Made by a program: the position numbers and the translations under genes
Notes under the pieces: model-generated
The model's database searches: none
What the model saw: only the letters and a program-made list of their open reading frames with translations
What the model was told of the DNA's origin: nothing
Part shown: piece after piece, positions 18,774 through 28,148 of the stretch
Position numbering within the stretch: the first letter of the stretch is position 1
Layout of the letters: the number at the start of each line of letters is the position of its first letter
NCBI GenBank assembly: GCA_963747105.1
Contig: CAVVEC010000008.1
Span: forward strand, 420,250-484,249
DNA length: 64,000 bases
Reading direction: 5' to 3'
Source: CAVVEC01 sp963747105
GTDB lineage: Bacteria > Acidobacteriota > Terriglobia > Terriglobales > Acidobacteriaceae

Positions 18774-19856
18774 TTACTGCAGACGCTGCAAATCCTTTTG
18801 GGCGGGCTCCATCGTGGGATCGAGATTCACGGCTTGTTGCAGCTCTTGTTTGGCCTGATCCTTGTGTCCCTCTTTTTCCAGGATGAGGGCGAGACGCCAG
18901 TGGGCCGCCGCGAGGCTGGGCTCGTTTCCTTCAGCGGGCTGGCTTAGATAGGTGCGCATGTATTTTTCCGCGCGAGGCAGTTCCTGAGTTTGATTGCTGA
19001 CGAAAATGACTCGGGCTGCCTGATAGAGCGGCGCCAGATCATCCGGGACGTTATGCTGCGCGTCGGCGAGCGCGGAGTCCAGATCCTTCCAGCGGCTTTG
19101 TTGCGCGTAAATGATCGCCAGCGTGTTGTAGGCGCGAGCCCGCCCGGGGTCGAGCCGGATGGCCTGCTTCGCCTGCTCTTCTGCTTGCGGGTAACTCGAC
19201 GCTCCCTTGTCCGCGTAGAAACTCGCGGCCTGCACGCGGCCCTCGTAGTTCTTGGGGTCGGCGTTGATGGCCTGCTGGACAATCTGCTCCAGTTCTCCGC
19301 TTCGCTTTTCGTGGGTGGCCAACTCAAGCTTCATCAGATATCCCTGCACCGGGTTGATGCGAACCATGTGATCAGCAAGGTCGGCGGCCTTCTTTTTGTC
19401 GCCGCCGACCAGGCCGGGCGCATCCAGGTGGAACTCCATCAAATCCTCGTTGGCGTCCACATTGTTGGGGTCGAGTTGCAGGGCAAGCTCGGCTTCCTTC
19501 TTGAAGCGGCGCGCCAGCGATGCTTGCGCGAAAAAGCCCATGTGGGCTCCCGAAAGCTTGGAGCCGACGGCGTCGGCGAGCGCGGCCTGAAACTCGGGAT
19601 TCTTGCTGTCCAGAGACACGGCCTTCTCGGCCTGCTTTATGGCGTCGTCCCAGCGCTGAAAGGCTTCGGAGACTTTGGACATTTTACAGTAGCTTCGCGC
19701 GTCGTTTGGATTTGCCTTGAGGCGTTCCGTGAGGATTGCCTGAGCGCGCCGGTAATGACCTTGCTCGATCAGCGCTGCGGTGGAGGGTTCGGCAGCGTTC
19801 AATGGGACCGAAAGAAGAGCACACAGTGCCAAAGTAAAGATGAGCCGGTTAAGCAT
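18774..19856 (-). CDS. Secreted tetratricopeptide-repeat protein
   Basis: 360 aa with a signal peptide (MLNRLIFTLALCALLSVPLN, then A|AEP). The rest is TPR units recognisable by ALIEQGHYRRAQAIL, SKVSEAFQRWDDAIKQAEKAV, ARAYNTLAIIYAQQSRW and HWRLALILEKEGHKDQAKQE, giving a solenoid for protein contacts in the periplasm or envelope. No enzymatic domain is visible. Its partner is unknown. Confidence 0.85.
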   Translation of the reverse strand: MLNRLIFTLALCALLSVPLNAAEPSTAALIEQGHYRRAQAILTERLKANPNDARSYCKMSKVSEAFQRWDDAIKQAEKAVSLDSKNPEFQAALADAVGSKLSGAHMGFFAQASLARRFKKEAELALQLDPNNVDANEDLMEFHLDAPGLVGGDKKKAADLADHMVRINPVQGYLMKLELATHEKRSGELEQIVQQAINADPKNYEGRVQAASFYADKGASSYPQAEEQAKQAIRLDPGRARAYNTLAIIYAQQSRWKDLDSALADAQHNVPDDLAPLYQAARVIFVSNQTQELPRAEKYMRTYLSQPAEGNEPSLAAAHWRLALILEKEGHKDQAKQELQQAVNLDPTMEPAQKDLQRLQ

Positions 19857-19963
19857 GCGCAGAACCTAAACTCGGTTTGCGGTGATTTGTCGCGGAGCGT
19901 TGCTCCACGGCGTCATTGCGATTGGACATCTTCTGTACATAACGCACAACATCGGTGGAACTG

Positions 19964-20668
19964 TCACTGAAATTCCAAAGTCACGAACTTCGCTCCCTGC
20001 TTACCCACATTGGTGAGCGTGTGCGTGTATCCACCGGGCAGCCACTTCACCTCGCCGGACTTGAAATGGCCAGGCATCGGTCCCATGCCCTCGACGTCGC
20101 TGCGCACATCCAGATCGCTGACCGCGACCACCAGATGCGGCCCCGTATGGTGGTGCCTGGGCACGACGCCGCCGGGCTGCAGTTCGACCTCGGACACGCG
20201 CACACCGTCTTTCACAAAGATGATGTCCTGGGTACCGCCGGCGAAGACGTGCAAGCCGCGTTCTTCGTCCCACACTGGTGGTGGGGTCTGGTGGGCGGCT
20301 TGGTCTTGTAACAATTCGACCGCCACGGCGCGGAATGGAGTGCTGGCGAGGTCGCGCGCGATGTGAGCAAATCCGCCGGGAGCAAATCGTGTCTCGCCAT
20401 CCTGCAGCTTGAGCGTGACCGGCGCCTTGCCCTCGACTTCATTTGAGATGTTGGCCTCCCCGAGGGAAACGAAAACATAGTCATGGATATGGCGATGCAT
20501 CAGCGTCGCATCATGCGGAGCGACCTCCGCCAGGAACACCCGGACCTGGCTGTTTTCGAGAAGAAGATGGTGGTGAGGCTCGGCGGTGATCTCAACTTCG
20601 GATGTGTTTTGCGCGGTCAGCGCGATGGTGGTAAATAAGAACGCAGAGAGTATCAGACGGATTCTCAT
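19964..20668 (-). CDS. Secreted two-domain cupin protein
   Basis: Starting at ATG 20668 gives 234 aa with a signal peptide (MRIRLILSAFLFTTIALTA|QN). Two cupin barrels follow: the first around EVAPHDATLMHRHIHDYVF, the second around ELQPGGVVPRHHHTGPHLV, each with clustered histidines fit to bind a metal. The conserved PGGYTHTLTNVG motif closes the second barrel. Substrate unknown. A GTG six codons upstream is an alternative start. Confidence 0.8.
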   Translation of the reverse strand: MRIRLILSAFLFTTIALTAQNTSEVEITAEPHHHLLLENSQVRVFLAEVAPHDATLMHRHIHDYVFVSLGEANISNEVEGKAPVTLKLQDGETRFAPGGFAHIARDLASTPFRAVAVELLQDQAAHQTPPPVWDEERGLHVFAGGTQDIIFVKDGVRVSEVELQPGGVVPRHHHTGPHLVVAVSDLDVRSDVEGMGPMPGHFKSGEVKWLPGGYTHTLTNVGKQGAKFVTLEFQ

Positions 20669-20669
20669 G

Positions 20670-20915
20670 AGAGCAGATTCTAGCACTCTCCGATGCAGGT
20701 AGTGGCTCAGTTTTGAAATGGAAGCGAGCCGAACGCGCGATTATGGCGTCGCAAAGAACGCGACGCTTCCCCCACCCCATCACGCCAAAACCGGGCGTGC
20801 TGGGGACCCCGGTCCGCGCGGCTCGCCCAGATCCCTCGCTGCGCAAAGAACGCTGGCTCGAGATGACAAAGCTGAACGCGGCCCTGATTTAGACTCTTGG
20901 GATGGCGGACCTGAG
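20670..20915. other. Intergenic repeat remnants
   Basis: Contains class C-like CAGATCCCTCGCTGCGC and GAGATGACA pieces, and two copies of GCAAAGAACGC. No gene seen. Confidence 0.5.
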
Positions 20916-21140
20916 ATGACGGACATCGGGAAACTGCTGGTGGGGGTAGGAGCGCTGATCATCATCGCCGGATTGGCGCTGATGGTCGTCGGACGCGCGA
21001 ATCTTCCTATCGGGCGCTTGCCGGGCGATATCGTTTATCGCGGCAAGCACACCACCTTCTATTTTCCGCTCGCTACGTCGATCCTTCTCAGTGTGGTGCT
21101 GACGGTTTTGCTTTACGTGATCGGGAGAATGAGGCGGTGA
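20916..21140 (+). CDS. DUF2905 family small membrane protein
   Basis: 74 aa starting MTDIGKLLVGVGALIIIAG; two transmembrane helices separated by the family's diagnostic loop (LPIGRLPGDIVYRGKHTTFYFPL). The longer frame upstream is repeat sequence, so the ATG at 20916 is used. Function unknown; the family is widespread in bacteria. Confidence 0.88.
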   Translation: MTDIGKLLVGVGALIIIAGLALMVVGRANLPIGRLPGDIVYRGKHTTFYFPLATSILLSVVLTVLLYVIGRMRR

Positions 21141-21175
21141 CACATGCCCGGCAGCGTGCACAGGCCCATTGAGCA

Positions 21176-22450
21176 TCAAGGGGTCAGCTTGAATATCACC
21201 CCACAGCCCGGATCGGCCCCGCCGCAGGATGAACCGCCGCCGTTGGGCGCAGTGCCGTAGAGGCTTCCCGACTCGTCCAGGACAATTCCGTCTGTGGGAA
21301 CAGCGCCGTCACTGCCCCCGGTGAAGGCATGCAGCACAGTCTCATTGCCGCTGGTGTCCAACTTGAAAACGGTTCCACAGCCTATGTTGTAGCAGCCTGT
21401 GGTGCCACCTCTCCAGGTAGTGCCGTAAAGGGTGCCTGATTGATCTCGGGTCACGCCGGCAGAGGGATAAGCCCCGTCGGGGCTTCCGTGGAAGCTATAC
21501 AAGACCGTTATTTTACCCGTCTTGTCCAGCATGAACACCAGGCCACAGGAGCAAGCGGACGCTCCGCCGGTGCCTGCTGTGCCATAAAGGTTGCCGTCTT
21601 CATCCCGCACTAATGGTCCATCCGGATACCCGCCGTCAATCCCTCCCGTAAAGTTGTGTAGCACAGTTTCCCTGCCGGAGGGGTCCAACTTGAACACCGT
21701 CCCCCATCCAAAGGTCCCGCCAAAGGCCCCGCCAAACGACGTGATCCCATAAAGATTGCCCTCGCTGTCCCGAATCAGGTCTCCGCTAGGCCACGAACCG
21801 TCCGTACCGGCGAAGGCATGGAGCACAGTTTCCTTGCCCTTCTTATCGATCTTGAACGCCACGCCGCATCCGGGAAATCCCTGTATCGAACAGCTCAGAT
21901 TGCCGCCTACTGTAGTTGTGCCATAGAGGTTCCCTGCCTCATCCTGGACAAGTCCGAACTCCGGCTGTCCTCCATCCGTCCCGCCGGTGAAGGCATGGAG
22001 CACGGTGAGTTTGCCAGTCGTATCCAGTTTGAACACTGTTCCGCAGCCGTATTGGCACCGACCGCGCTTAGGGGTGCCGCCGCGATAGGTGGTGCCATAG
22101 AGGTTGCCCGCGTTATCGCGGATCAAACCAGCCTCAGGCCCCAGGCCATCCCCGCCCCAGAAGTTATGCAGAACCGTCTTCTTGCCGTGGGCGTCGATCT
22201 GAAAGACGGTCCCGTAGTCGAAAGCCCCGCCGAACAAGGTAGTGCTATAGAGGGTGCCCGCGTTATCAAAGAGCACACGAGCCTCAGGATATTTCCCGTC
22301 AGCTTTGCCTGTAAAGGTATGGAGCACGACGAAGGTCTGCGTCTGCGCGGAAGGCGGCGCGAGCAGCAGAAAGATGGCGAGCAGAGGCAACGCCATGACG
22401 GCGTGCCGCCGGCGCCAGCGGGAGCGAGCGTGCATGCTGGTCATTTTCAT
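21176..22450 (-). CDS. GloVer tandem-repeat secreted protein (paralogue A)
   Basis: 424 aa from an ATG after GAGGGAGCC. A signal peptide (hydrophobic ALPLLAIFLLLAPP, then SAQTQ) is followed by seven copies of a roughly 50-residue repeat, each with TVLHxF, DGxxP, GNLYGTTxxGG and GTVFKLD elements (the Gloeo/Verruco repeat, TIGR03803). The count of seven matches every paralogue in the window and suggests a seven-bladed propeller. The start overlaps the stop of the upstream partner pseudogene as ATGA. Likely extracellular; ligand unknown. Confidence 0.9.
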   Translation of the reverse strand: MKMTSMHARSRWRRRHAVMALPLLAIFLLLAPPSAQTQTFVVLHTFTGKADGKYPEARVLFDNAGTLYSTTLFGGAFDYGTVFQIDAHGKKTVLHNFWGGDGLGPEAGLIRDNAGNLYGTTYRGGTPKRGRCQYGCGTVFKLDTTGKLTVLHAFTGGTDGGQPEFGLVQDEAGNLYGTTTVGGNLSCSIQGFPGCGVAFKIDKKGKETVLHAFAGTDGSWPSGDLIRDSEGNLYGITSFGGAFGGTFGWGTVFKLDPSGRETVLHNFTGGIDGGYPDGPLVRDEDGNLYGTAGTGGASACSCGLVFMLDKTGKITVLYSFHGSPDGAYPSAGVTRDQSGTLYGTTWRGGTTGCYNIGCGTVFKLDTSGNETVLHAFTGGSDGAVPTDGIVLDESGSLYGTAPNGGGSSCGGADPGCGVIFKLTP

Positions 22451-23146
22451 GGCTCCCTCTGAAAAGAAATGCCTCTGGCGCCGAGTGCCAACCGCCCGAG
22501 GGCGGCCGCTTCGCTGACGGTATGGCCTGCGCGGATGCCTTTGTTCTCGATGGTTTCGTAGGCGTAGCCGGTCAGCGTGGCAGTAATCTTGTGATCTTGT
22601 TGCAGTTTGACACTGAGCCGCGCCCACCCGTAATGGGTCTTTCCACGAATCTGGAATTTCAGTCCGAGGTAGCGAGCAGTTAACGTTCACCCATTGGCCA
22701 GCCGTCGAGCAGCCGGATTCGCCGCTACAGTAAACCCTAACCATCAGTTCCCCGGCCTAGCTGGTGCCGGTGGTGATGAAGTGTTGACCCGGACCGATGG
22801 GCGCGCCCCTGTTTAGGGCGGCAGCGGAATAGCGGCTGCCTTCAACGGCGTTGCCGTATGCTTCCCTGGCTTCAAGTAAGTTGCTGCCGCTCCTGGTGAA
22901 AGGATATCCCCGCTCCCGGAGAACGAAGTCCATCGTGCCATCGTGGTTGAGGTCGAGACCGTAGATGTCTCTGGTTCCGATGACCTGGTGAGTTTTGGTG
23001 TAAACAATCTTCGCCTGGGATGGCTGCGCCAAGGCCAGCAGGCTTACTCCCGCTGCGCTAGCCGCTAGGGCGTAGAGGTCGAGGTGATGATTCAGAGGTG
23101 CAGACACTCTTGAAGGAGATTGGGAGCGCCCGGAGAATCCTGTCAT
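22447..23146 (-). pseudogene. GloVer-partner secreted protein (EAKIVYT / HYGWARL family), nonsense plus frameshift
   Basis: The N-terminal half (ATG 23146, after GGGGGGA) has the family signal region YALAASAAGV, QAKIVYTKTH and the LDLNHDGTMDF motif. It stops at TAG 22757-22759. The same frame continues to GQWVNVN, then one frame shift near 22678 restores RYLGLKFQIRGKTHYGWARL, ATLTGYAYET and ALGRLALGA, ending in TGA that overlaps the GloVer ATG. Four apparently intact relatives (35703, 38067, 56175, 58167) show the order of segments. Either a genuine pseudogene or two sequence errors. Confidence 0.8.
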
Positions 23147-23230
23147 AAAGTCCCCCCTTACGCGCGGCATCATTATAGCTAAATGCGTAGCTAGCCAACG
23201 TTTCAAGCCGCCTAAGGTAAACTTCCCAGG

Positions 23231-24601
23231 ATGGCTTCTGCCGACCAGCTTGGGTTCAGCTTCCGGCCCGCGGACCGCCACACCTGGACAGTGCGCGCGC
23301 TGGTCGCCGCCGTCCGCACTCATGTGGAGCGAGAATACGCAGACACGTGGGTGGAAGGCGAGATCTCCAACTTCCGGGCGCACGAGTCGGGTCATCTTTA
23401 TTTCACGCTGAAGGACGAAAGCGCGCAGATCCGCGTTGTGATGTTCCGCTCTTCGGCGCGGCTGCTCCGGTTCCGTCCTGACAATGGCATGCAGGTGGTG
23501 GTGCGCGGACGGGTGACGATCTATGAAGATCGCGGGGAACTGCAAATCTCCGCGGAATACCTTGAGCCTAAGGGCGCGGGCGCGCTGCAGATTGCCTTTG
23601 AACAGCTCAAAGCGAAGCTCGAAGCGGAAGGGCTGTTTGATTCGGCGCGTAAGAAACCGATTCCCACATTGCCGGGCAGAATCGGGATTGTGACTTCGCC
23701 GCAAGGGGCGGTACTGCGCGACATTCTGAATATTCTGCAGCGCCGGCACCATAGCGTGAACGTTCTGATTTTTCCTGCGCAGGTTCAGGGAGAAGCCGCG
23801 CCCGTCGAGGTCAGCGCCGGTATCCGCTACTTCAATAAGACGGGCGGCGTGGATGTGATTATCGTGGCTCGCGGCGGAGGATCAGCAGAAGACCTGGCTG
23901 CGTTCAACCACGAGGGGCTCGCGCGCGCGGTTGCCGGTTCCGCGATTCCGGTGATCTCGGCCGTCGGCCACGAGACTGACTTCACCATCATTGATTTTGT
24001 TTCTGACCTGCGCGCGCCTACGCCGTCGGCGGCGGCGGAGATGGTGATTCGCTCGCGTCAGGAAATAGAAGAGCAGTTGGAGGGTTTACATCAGCGGCTG
24101 GCAAAGGCGGTGCGCTACCACCTGCTGATCGCGCGCCAGAACCTGACGGAACTGGCGCGGCACGGCGCTTTCGCCCGCATGATGGACGGGATTCATCGGC
24201 GGCAGCAGAAACTAGACGACTTGGTGTACCGGCTGGCCCAGGCCCAGCGCGGCCTGATCGAGAAACAGCGGCGGCGTTTCGAGGCTTTGTCGGCTGCGGT
24301 TCGCCACTACGACGTACGGCGCGTCCTCTCCGGAATGAAAAAGGACTTGGACGCTCAGGTTACGGCGATGATTTCAGCTTTTCGCAACCTGCTTTTGGAG
24401 CGCAAGGTGCGTTTGGACCGCATGGATACGGCTCTGCAGGCATTGTCTCCGTTGGCGATTCTGGAGCGCGGCTATGCGCTGGTGTTTGATTCTTCGGGAA
24501 AGCTGTTGAAGGATGCGGCGCAGGTGAAGGCCGGGGATGAGATTTCGGCAAGGCTGGCGAAGGGGACGGTGGAGGCGAGGGTGAAGAAGAGGCGAGGGTG
24601 A
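23231..24601 (+). CDS. xseA: Exodeoxyribonuclease VII large subunit
   Basis: 456 aa. An N-terminal OB fold (WVEGEISNFRAHESGHLYFTLKD is its core) is followed by the catalytic domain with GIVTSPQGAVLRDI, ARGGGSAEDL, and VGHETDFTIIDFVSD..APTPSAAAE, all hallmark XseA segments. A long coiled-coil region and a C-terminal LERGYALV segment complete it. With XseB it degrades single-stranded DNA to oligonucleotides. The small subunit xseB is not next to it. Confidence 0.97.
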   Translation: MASADQLGFSFRPADRHTWTVRALVAAVRTHVEREYADTWVEGEISNFRAHESGHLYFTLKDESAQIRVVMFRSSARLLRFRPDNGMQVVVRGRVTIYEDRGELQISAEYLEPKGAGALQIAFEQLKAKLEAEGLFDSARKKPIPTLPGRIGIVTSPQGAVLRDILNILQRRHHSVNVLIFPAQVQGEAAPVEVSAGIRYFNKTGGVDVIIVARGGGSAEDLAAFNHEGLARAVAGSAIPVISAVGHETDFTIIDFVSDLRAPTPSAAAEMVIRSRQEIEEQLEGLHQRLAKAVRYHLLIARQNLTELARHGAFARMMDGIHRRQQKLDDLVYRLAQAQRGLIEKQRRRFEALSAAVRHYDVRRVLSGMKKDLDAQVTAMISAFRNLLLERKVRLDRMDTALQALSPLAILERGYALVFDSSGKLLKDAAQVKAGDEISARLAKGTVEARVKKRRG

Positions 24602-24922
24602 ATGGTACTGGTCGGCTTTGCCTGGAAGGTGAGTGCCGGGGACGCCCAACGTCTATTTGGGACTAAATACTCAACAAGCTGGGGTGGATGTGACGGTCGT
24701 CACAACTTGGTGGCGTTCTAAAGCATGAATATGGGAAAGCCGCAGCTGGGACGGGCGGGGGCGCCCGTCCTCCATCGAACTGGGCGAAGTGCCGCACTCA
24801 GACCCTCCAACTTGCCTCACTGCTCTCCGCTGCTTATACTTCTGAAACTGCCGCACAAAGCCGGGAAATTGGTCCGGCTGCCGGCCAGTATCTCAGCATC
24901 GGAGTGCGCATCGGAGACCGCC
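24602..24922. other. Intergenic region upstream of gdhA
   Basis: No gene seen. Contains a class A-like palindrome GACGGGCGGGGGCGCCCGTC (24750-24769) and a short GTGACGGTCGTCAC palindrome near 24691. Confidence 0.5.
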
Positions 24923-26203
24923 ATGACTGCCACGACCGTAAACACCATTTCCATTGAACGCGAATTCAACCCCATGGAGGCGCAGGCCGCGCGCTTCGAT
25001 CTGGCTGCGCACAAGCTCAACCTCGACGAGGGATTGTGGAAGGTACTCCGCTATCCCAACCGCGAGATTACCGTGCACATCCCGGTCGCCATGGATAACG
25101 GCAAGCTGGAGGTGTTCACCGGTTTCCGGGTGCAGCACTCAATCGCCCGCGGCCCTTCCAAAGGCGGGATTCGCTATGCTCCGGATGTAACTTTGGATGA
25201 GGTCCGCGCTCTGGCCGCCTGGATGACGTGGAAGTGCGCGGTGGTGAATATTCCCTTCGGCGGCGCCAAGGGCGGCGTGATTTGCGATCCGCACAAGATG
25301 TCGATGGGCGAACTGGAGCGCATGACCCGGCGCTACACGGCGGAGTTGTTCGAATTCATTGGCCCGGAGAAAGACGTGCCCGCGCCCGATGTCAACACCA
25401 ACGAACAGATCATGGCGTGGATGATGGACACCTACTCCATGCACATGCGCCAGACCGTGACCGCGGTGGTCACGGGCAAGCCGATTAATATTGGCGGATC
25501 GCGAGGCCGCCGCGAAGCTACCGGCCGCGGCATCATGATTGTGTGTGCTGAAGCGATCAAAAAGCTGGGAATGTCGCGCGATTCGACGCGAGTGATCGTG
25601 CAGGGTTTCGGCAACGTGGGCTCCAATGCCGCGTTGCTCATGGCGGAGGCGGGTTACAGAATCATTGGCATTATTGAGGTAGATGGCAGCTTGTATAACC
25701 GCAACGGAATTGACGTGAAGGCGCTTTCGGAATTCCGGCAGCGCAACCGCACCGTAGCTGGATTTCCGGGGGCCGAGAAGGCCGATCCCGCCGAACTGCT
25801 CATCACGGACTGCGACATCCTGATTCCGGCGGCGACCGAGAACCAGATCACCAGCCGCAACGCTGACCAGGTGAAGTGCAAGATTCTGGCGGAAGGCGCC
25901 AACGGTCCCACCACCGCAAGCGCCGACGAAATTCTGGCCGACAAGCACGTGTTCGTGATTCCTGACATCCTGTGCAATGCCGGCGGCGTCACGACTTCTT
26001 ACTTTGAGTGGGTGCAGGATCGCCAGGGATACTTCTGGAAAGAGTCAGTGGTCAACGAACAGTTGGAGACAATCATGGTGGAGGCCTTCAACGATGTGGT
26101 GCGCTACGCCGAGACCCACCACGTCAACAACCGGATCGCAGCGTATATGCTGGCCATCGACCGCGTGGCCTATACCATTCGCCAGCGTGGGATTTACGCG
26201 TAG
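24923..26203 (+). CDS. gdhA: Glutamate dehydrogenase (Glu/Leu/Phe/Val dehydrogenase family)
   Basis: 426 aa from the ATG preceded by GGAGA. The N-terminal domain contains GPSKGGIRY and the substrate-binding PFGGAKGGV with the catalytic lysine; DVPAPDVNTN follows. The Rossmann part has VIVQGFGNVGSNAA. The C-terminus includes NAGGVTTSYFEW. It interconverts glutamate and 2-oxoglutarate with ammonia. Cofactor choice cannot be read reliably. Monocistronic by position. Confidence 0.95.
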   Translation: MTATTVNTISIEREFNPMEAQAARFDLAAHKLNLDEGLWKVLRYPNREITVHIPVAMDNGKLEVFTGFRVQHSIARGPSKGGIRYAPDVTLDEVRALAAWMTWKCAVVNIPFGGAKGGVICDPHKMSMGELERMTRRYTAELFEFIGPEKDVPAPDVNTNEQIMAWMMDTYSMHMRQTVTAVVTGKPINIGGSRGRREATGRGIMIVCAEAIKKLGMSRDSTRVIVQGFGNVGSNAALLMAEAGYRIIGIIEVDGSLYNRNGIDVKALSEFRQRNRTVAGFPGAEKADPAELLITDCDILIPAATENQITSRNADQVKCKILAEGANGPTTASADEILADKHVFVIPDILCNAGGVTTSYFEWVQDRQGYFWKESVVNEQLETIMVEAFNDVVRYAETHHVNNRIAAYMLAIDRVAYTIRQRGIYA

Positions 26204-26328
26204 AAGTTCGTTCAGGGCGGGAGAGTTTCATGCCGGAGCGGAAGAACTGCAGATCCCTCGCTTCGCTCGGGATGACAACAAATAAACCGCACCTGACATT
26301 AGTAAAGAGATAGTGAAGAGGGTTCGCC

Positions 26329-26655
26329 ATGAAAAAAGCGGGCACAGGGTGCGCAGTTTGGCTCTGCCTGTTCTTCGCGTTGTCTGTGGCGACTGTCTCC
26401 GCCAACTCTCAAGACCACTCCTCTACCAGCCAGGCCGCTCCAGCCAGCAATTCAGCCCCGACGAAAGCTTCTTCACCGAAAACAACCTCCGCTTCCGATA
26501 TCGCGGCCGCCAAGGCAAGTCACAAAGTCTGGGTGAACCTCGATAGCGGCGTCTACCACAAGGGCGGGCGCTGGTATGGCAAGACGAAGGACGGCAAGTT
26601 CATGACCGAGGACGAGGCCAAGAAAGCGGGCTACAAAGCCGCCAAAAGAGATTAG
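26329..26655 (+). CDS. Small secreted protein
   Basis: 108 aa with a signal peptide (CAVWLCLFFALSVATVSA|NSQ), then a Ser/Ala/Thr-rich low-complexity linker, then a compact C-terminal motif (HKVWVNLDSGVYHKGGRWY, GKTKDGKFMTEDEAKKAGY). The C-terminal motif looks like a conserved domain of short secreted proteins, but I cannot give it a function. An incomplete class C repeat lies just upstream (about 26245-26278). Confidence 0.75.
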   Translation: MKKAGTGCAVWLCLFFALSVATVSANSQDHSSTSQAAPASNSAPTKASSPKTTSASDIAAAKASHKVWVNLDSGVYHKGGRWYGKTKDGKFMTEDEAKKAGYKAAKRD

Positions 26656-26839
26656 CCCGCGGATCCGAAAAAACGATCAACCACAAAGGGCACGAAGTAT
26701 CACGAAGGTCTTAGCTTCGCTGGATTCCTTCGGGTTACCTTGTGGGCAAGATCGCCAACTGGTCTACTCTGCACTTTCCTGGATTGCTTTCACCGTTCCC
26801 ACTGGAGGATAATTTGATGTCGTTGGCACGCGGCATTTC

Positions 26840-27499
26840 GTGTCCCCGGTGAATCTTCCCAACTCCATCACGCTCACCCGCATCGCCAGCATCCCGCTGC
26901 TGATCTGGATTCTTTCTACTAGCCGGTTTGAAAGCACCGGCGGCGAGAAGGAACTCTTGGCTTCGGCGCTGTTCATCGCGGCCTCGATCACCGACGGGAT
27001 TGACGGATATCTGGCCCGCAAGCGCGGCCAGATCACGACCATGGGAGTGCTGCTCGATCCCCTGGCCGACAAATTGCTGATTGCCGCCGCGTTCGTCACG
27101 CTGGTGCAGTTCAATCCCCGACTGGTTCCGGCGTGGATGGCGGTCGTCATTATTGGCCGCGAGTTTCTGGTGAGCGGGTTGCGTTCGATCGCGGCCTCCG
27201 AAGGATTCGCGATTGAAGCCAGCGAACTGGGCAAGTTCAAGATGCTGGTGCAAATCGTTTCCGTGGTCGCAGTCATCCTGGATCATCGCTGGAAAGAATG
27301 GCCGATCTACGGTCCCTACTTCTTCCCGGTGGAATGGATCGCGCGGCTGGCTGTCTGGTTCATGGTGCTGTTGTCGCTGGTCTCGGCTGGCGATTACTTC
27401 ATCGCTTTCTGGTCGAAGATTGACCGGCAAGTGGTGAAGCGGCGCCGCCGCGCTTTCGTCCTCAGCAGGCGGAGGAAGCGCGATGTCGCCGCAACCTGA
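26840..27499 (+). CDS. pgsA: CDP-diacylglycerol--glycerol-3-phosphate 3-phosphatidyltransferase
   Basis: 219 aa. The CDP-alcohol phosphotransferase signature DG-x2-AR-x8-G-x3-D-x3-D is visible in DGIDGYLARKRGQ through GVLLDPLADK. NLPNSITLTRIASIP opens the protein as in other PgsA sequences, with several membrane helices. It makes phosphatidylglycerol-phosphate, the committed step to phosphatidylglycerol and cardiolipin. GTG at 26840 or 26849 may be the start. Its 3' end overlaps the next gene by 17 bp. Confidence 0.95.
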   Translation: MSPVNLPNSITLTRIASIPLLIWILSTSRFESTGGEKELLASALFIAASITDGIDGYLARKRGQITTMGVLLDPLADKLLIAAAFVTLVQFNPRLVPAWMAVVIIGREFLVSGLRSIAASEGFAIEASELGKFKMLVQIVSVVAVILDHRWKEWPIYGPYFFPVEWIARLAVWFMVLLSLVSAGDYFIAFWSKIDRQVVKRRRRAFVLSRRRKRDVAAT

Positions 27500-28133
27500 A
27501 GAGCCGTCTGCGGAGCCACGTGCCAAGGACGCACGCAGGAGTGATTCGTGTGCGATCGACAGCCCTCGCAGGGCCAGTTCCACTCAGAATGAATTCACTC
27601 CGGAAGAACGCAGAATCTTGTTGAAGCTGGCCCATGAGGCCATTTTGTCGGCTCTGGAAAAGCGTGAGATTTCCCTGGACTCGCCGTCGCCGCGCCTCGC
27701 CGAACCGCGCGGAGCTTTCACCACGATTTTCTTTCACGGCGAGCTGCGCGGCTGTGTCGGCTACGTGTTTCCGGTCGCTTCGCTATATCGCACGGTGGCC
27801 GAGACGGCGCGCTCCGCCGCTTTCGAAGACACCCGGTTCTTGCCGATCACCCGGGAGGAAGCTCCGAACCTGGAGGTCTCTCTCAGCATTCTTTCCCTGC
27901 TTAAGGTGATCCAAGCGGAGGAAGTAGAAGTCGGGCGGCACGGACTGTTGGTCGGGCAGCACGGACATCGTGGCCTGCTGCTGCCGCAAGTGCCGGTCGA
28001 GCATGGATGGGATCGCGTGACTTTCCTCGAACAAACCTGCCGCAAGGCGGGCTTGCCGCTCGATGCGTGGCAGAAGGGCGCAACGCTGGAAGCGTTCACG
28101 GCAGAAGTGTTTAGGGATGGAGATACACACTAA
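27483..28133 (+). CDS. amrA: AMMECR1-domain protein (AmmeMemoRadiSam system protein A)
   Basis: 216 aa. The AMMECR1 fold is recognised from GAFTTIFFHGELRGCVGYV (invariant LRGCxG), TARSAAFEDTRFLPI, LEVSLSILS and GLLLPQVPVEHGW. The MEMO (amrB) and radical SAM partners of this system are not nearby. Role in an uncharacterised modification pathway is known only by genomic association of the family. Overlaps pgsA, so the two are likely co-transcribed. A start nearer residue 39 is possible. Confidence 0.92.
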   Translation: MSPQPEEPSAEPRAKDARRSDSCAIDSPRRASSTQNEFTPEERRILLKLAHEAILSALEKREISLDSPSPRLAEPRGAFTTIFFHGELRGCVGYVFPVASLYRTVAETARSAAFEDTRFLPITREEAPNLEVSLSILSLLKVIQAEEVEVGRHGLLVGQHGHRGLLLPQVPVEHGWDRVTFLEQTCRKAGLPLDAWQKGATLEAFTAEVFRDGDTH

Positions 28134-28148
28134 GAGCTGGGTTGATGT

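Noticed and set aside
18990..19970. 326-aa frame antisense to the TPR gene
   Set aside because: Shadow of a gene with clear TPR motifs and a signal peptide.
26735..27583. 282-aa frame antisense to pgsA
   Set aside because: Shadow; low-complexity His/Gln/Arg composition.
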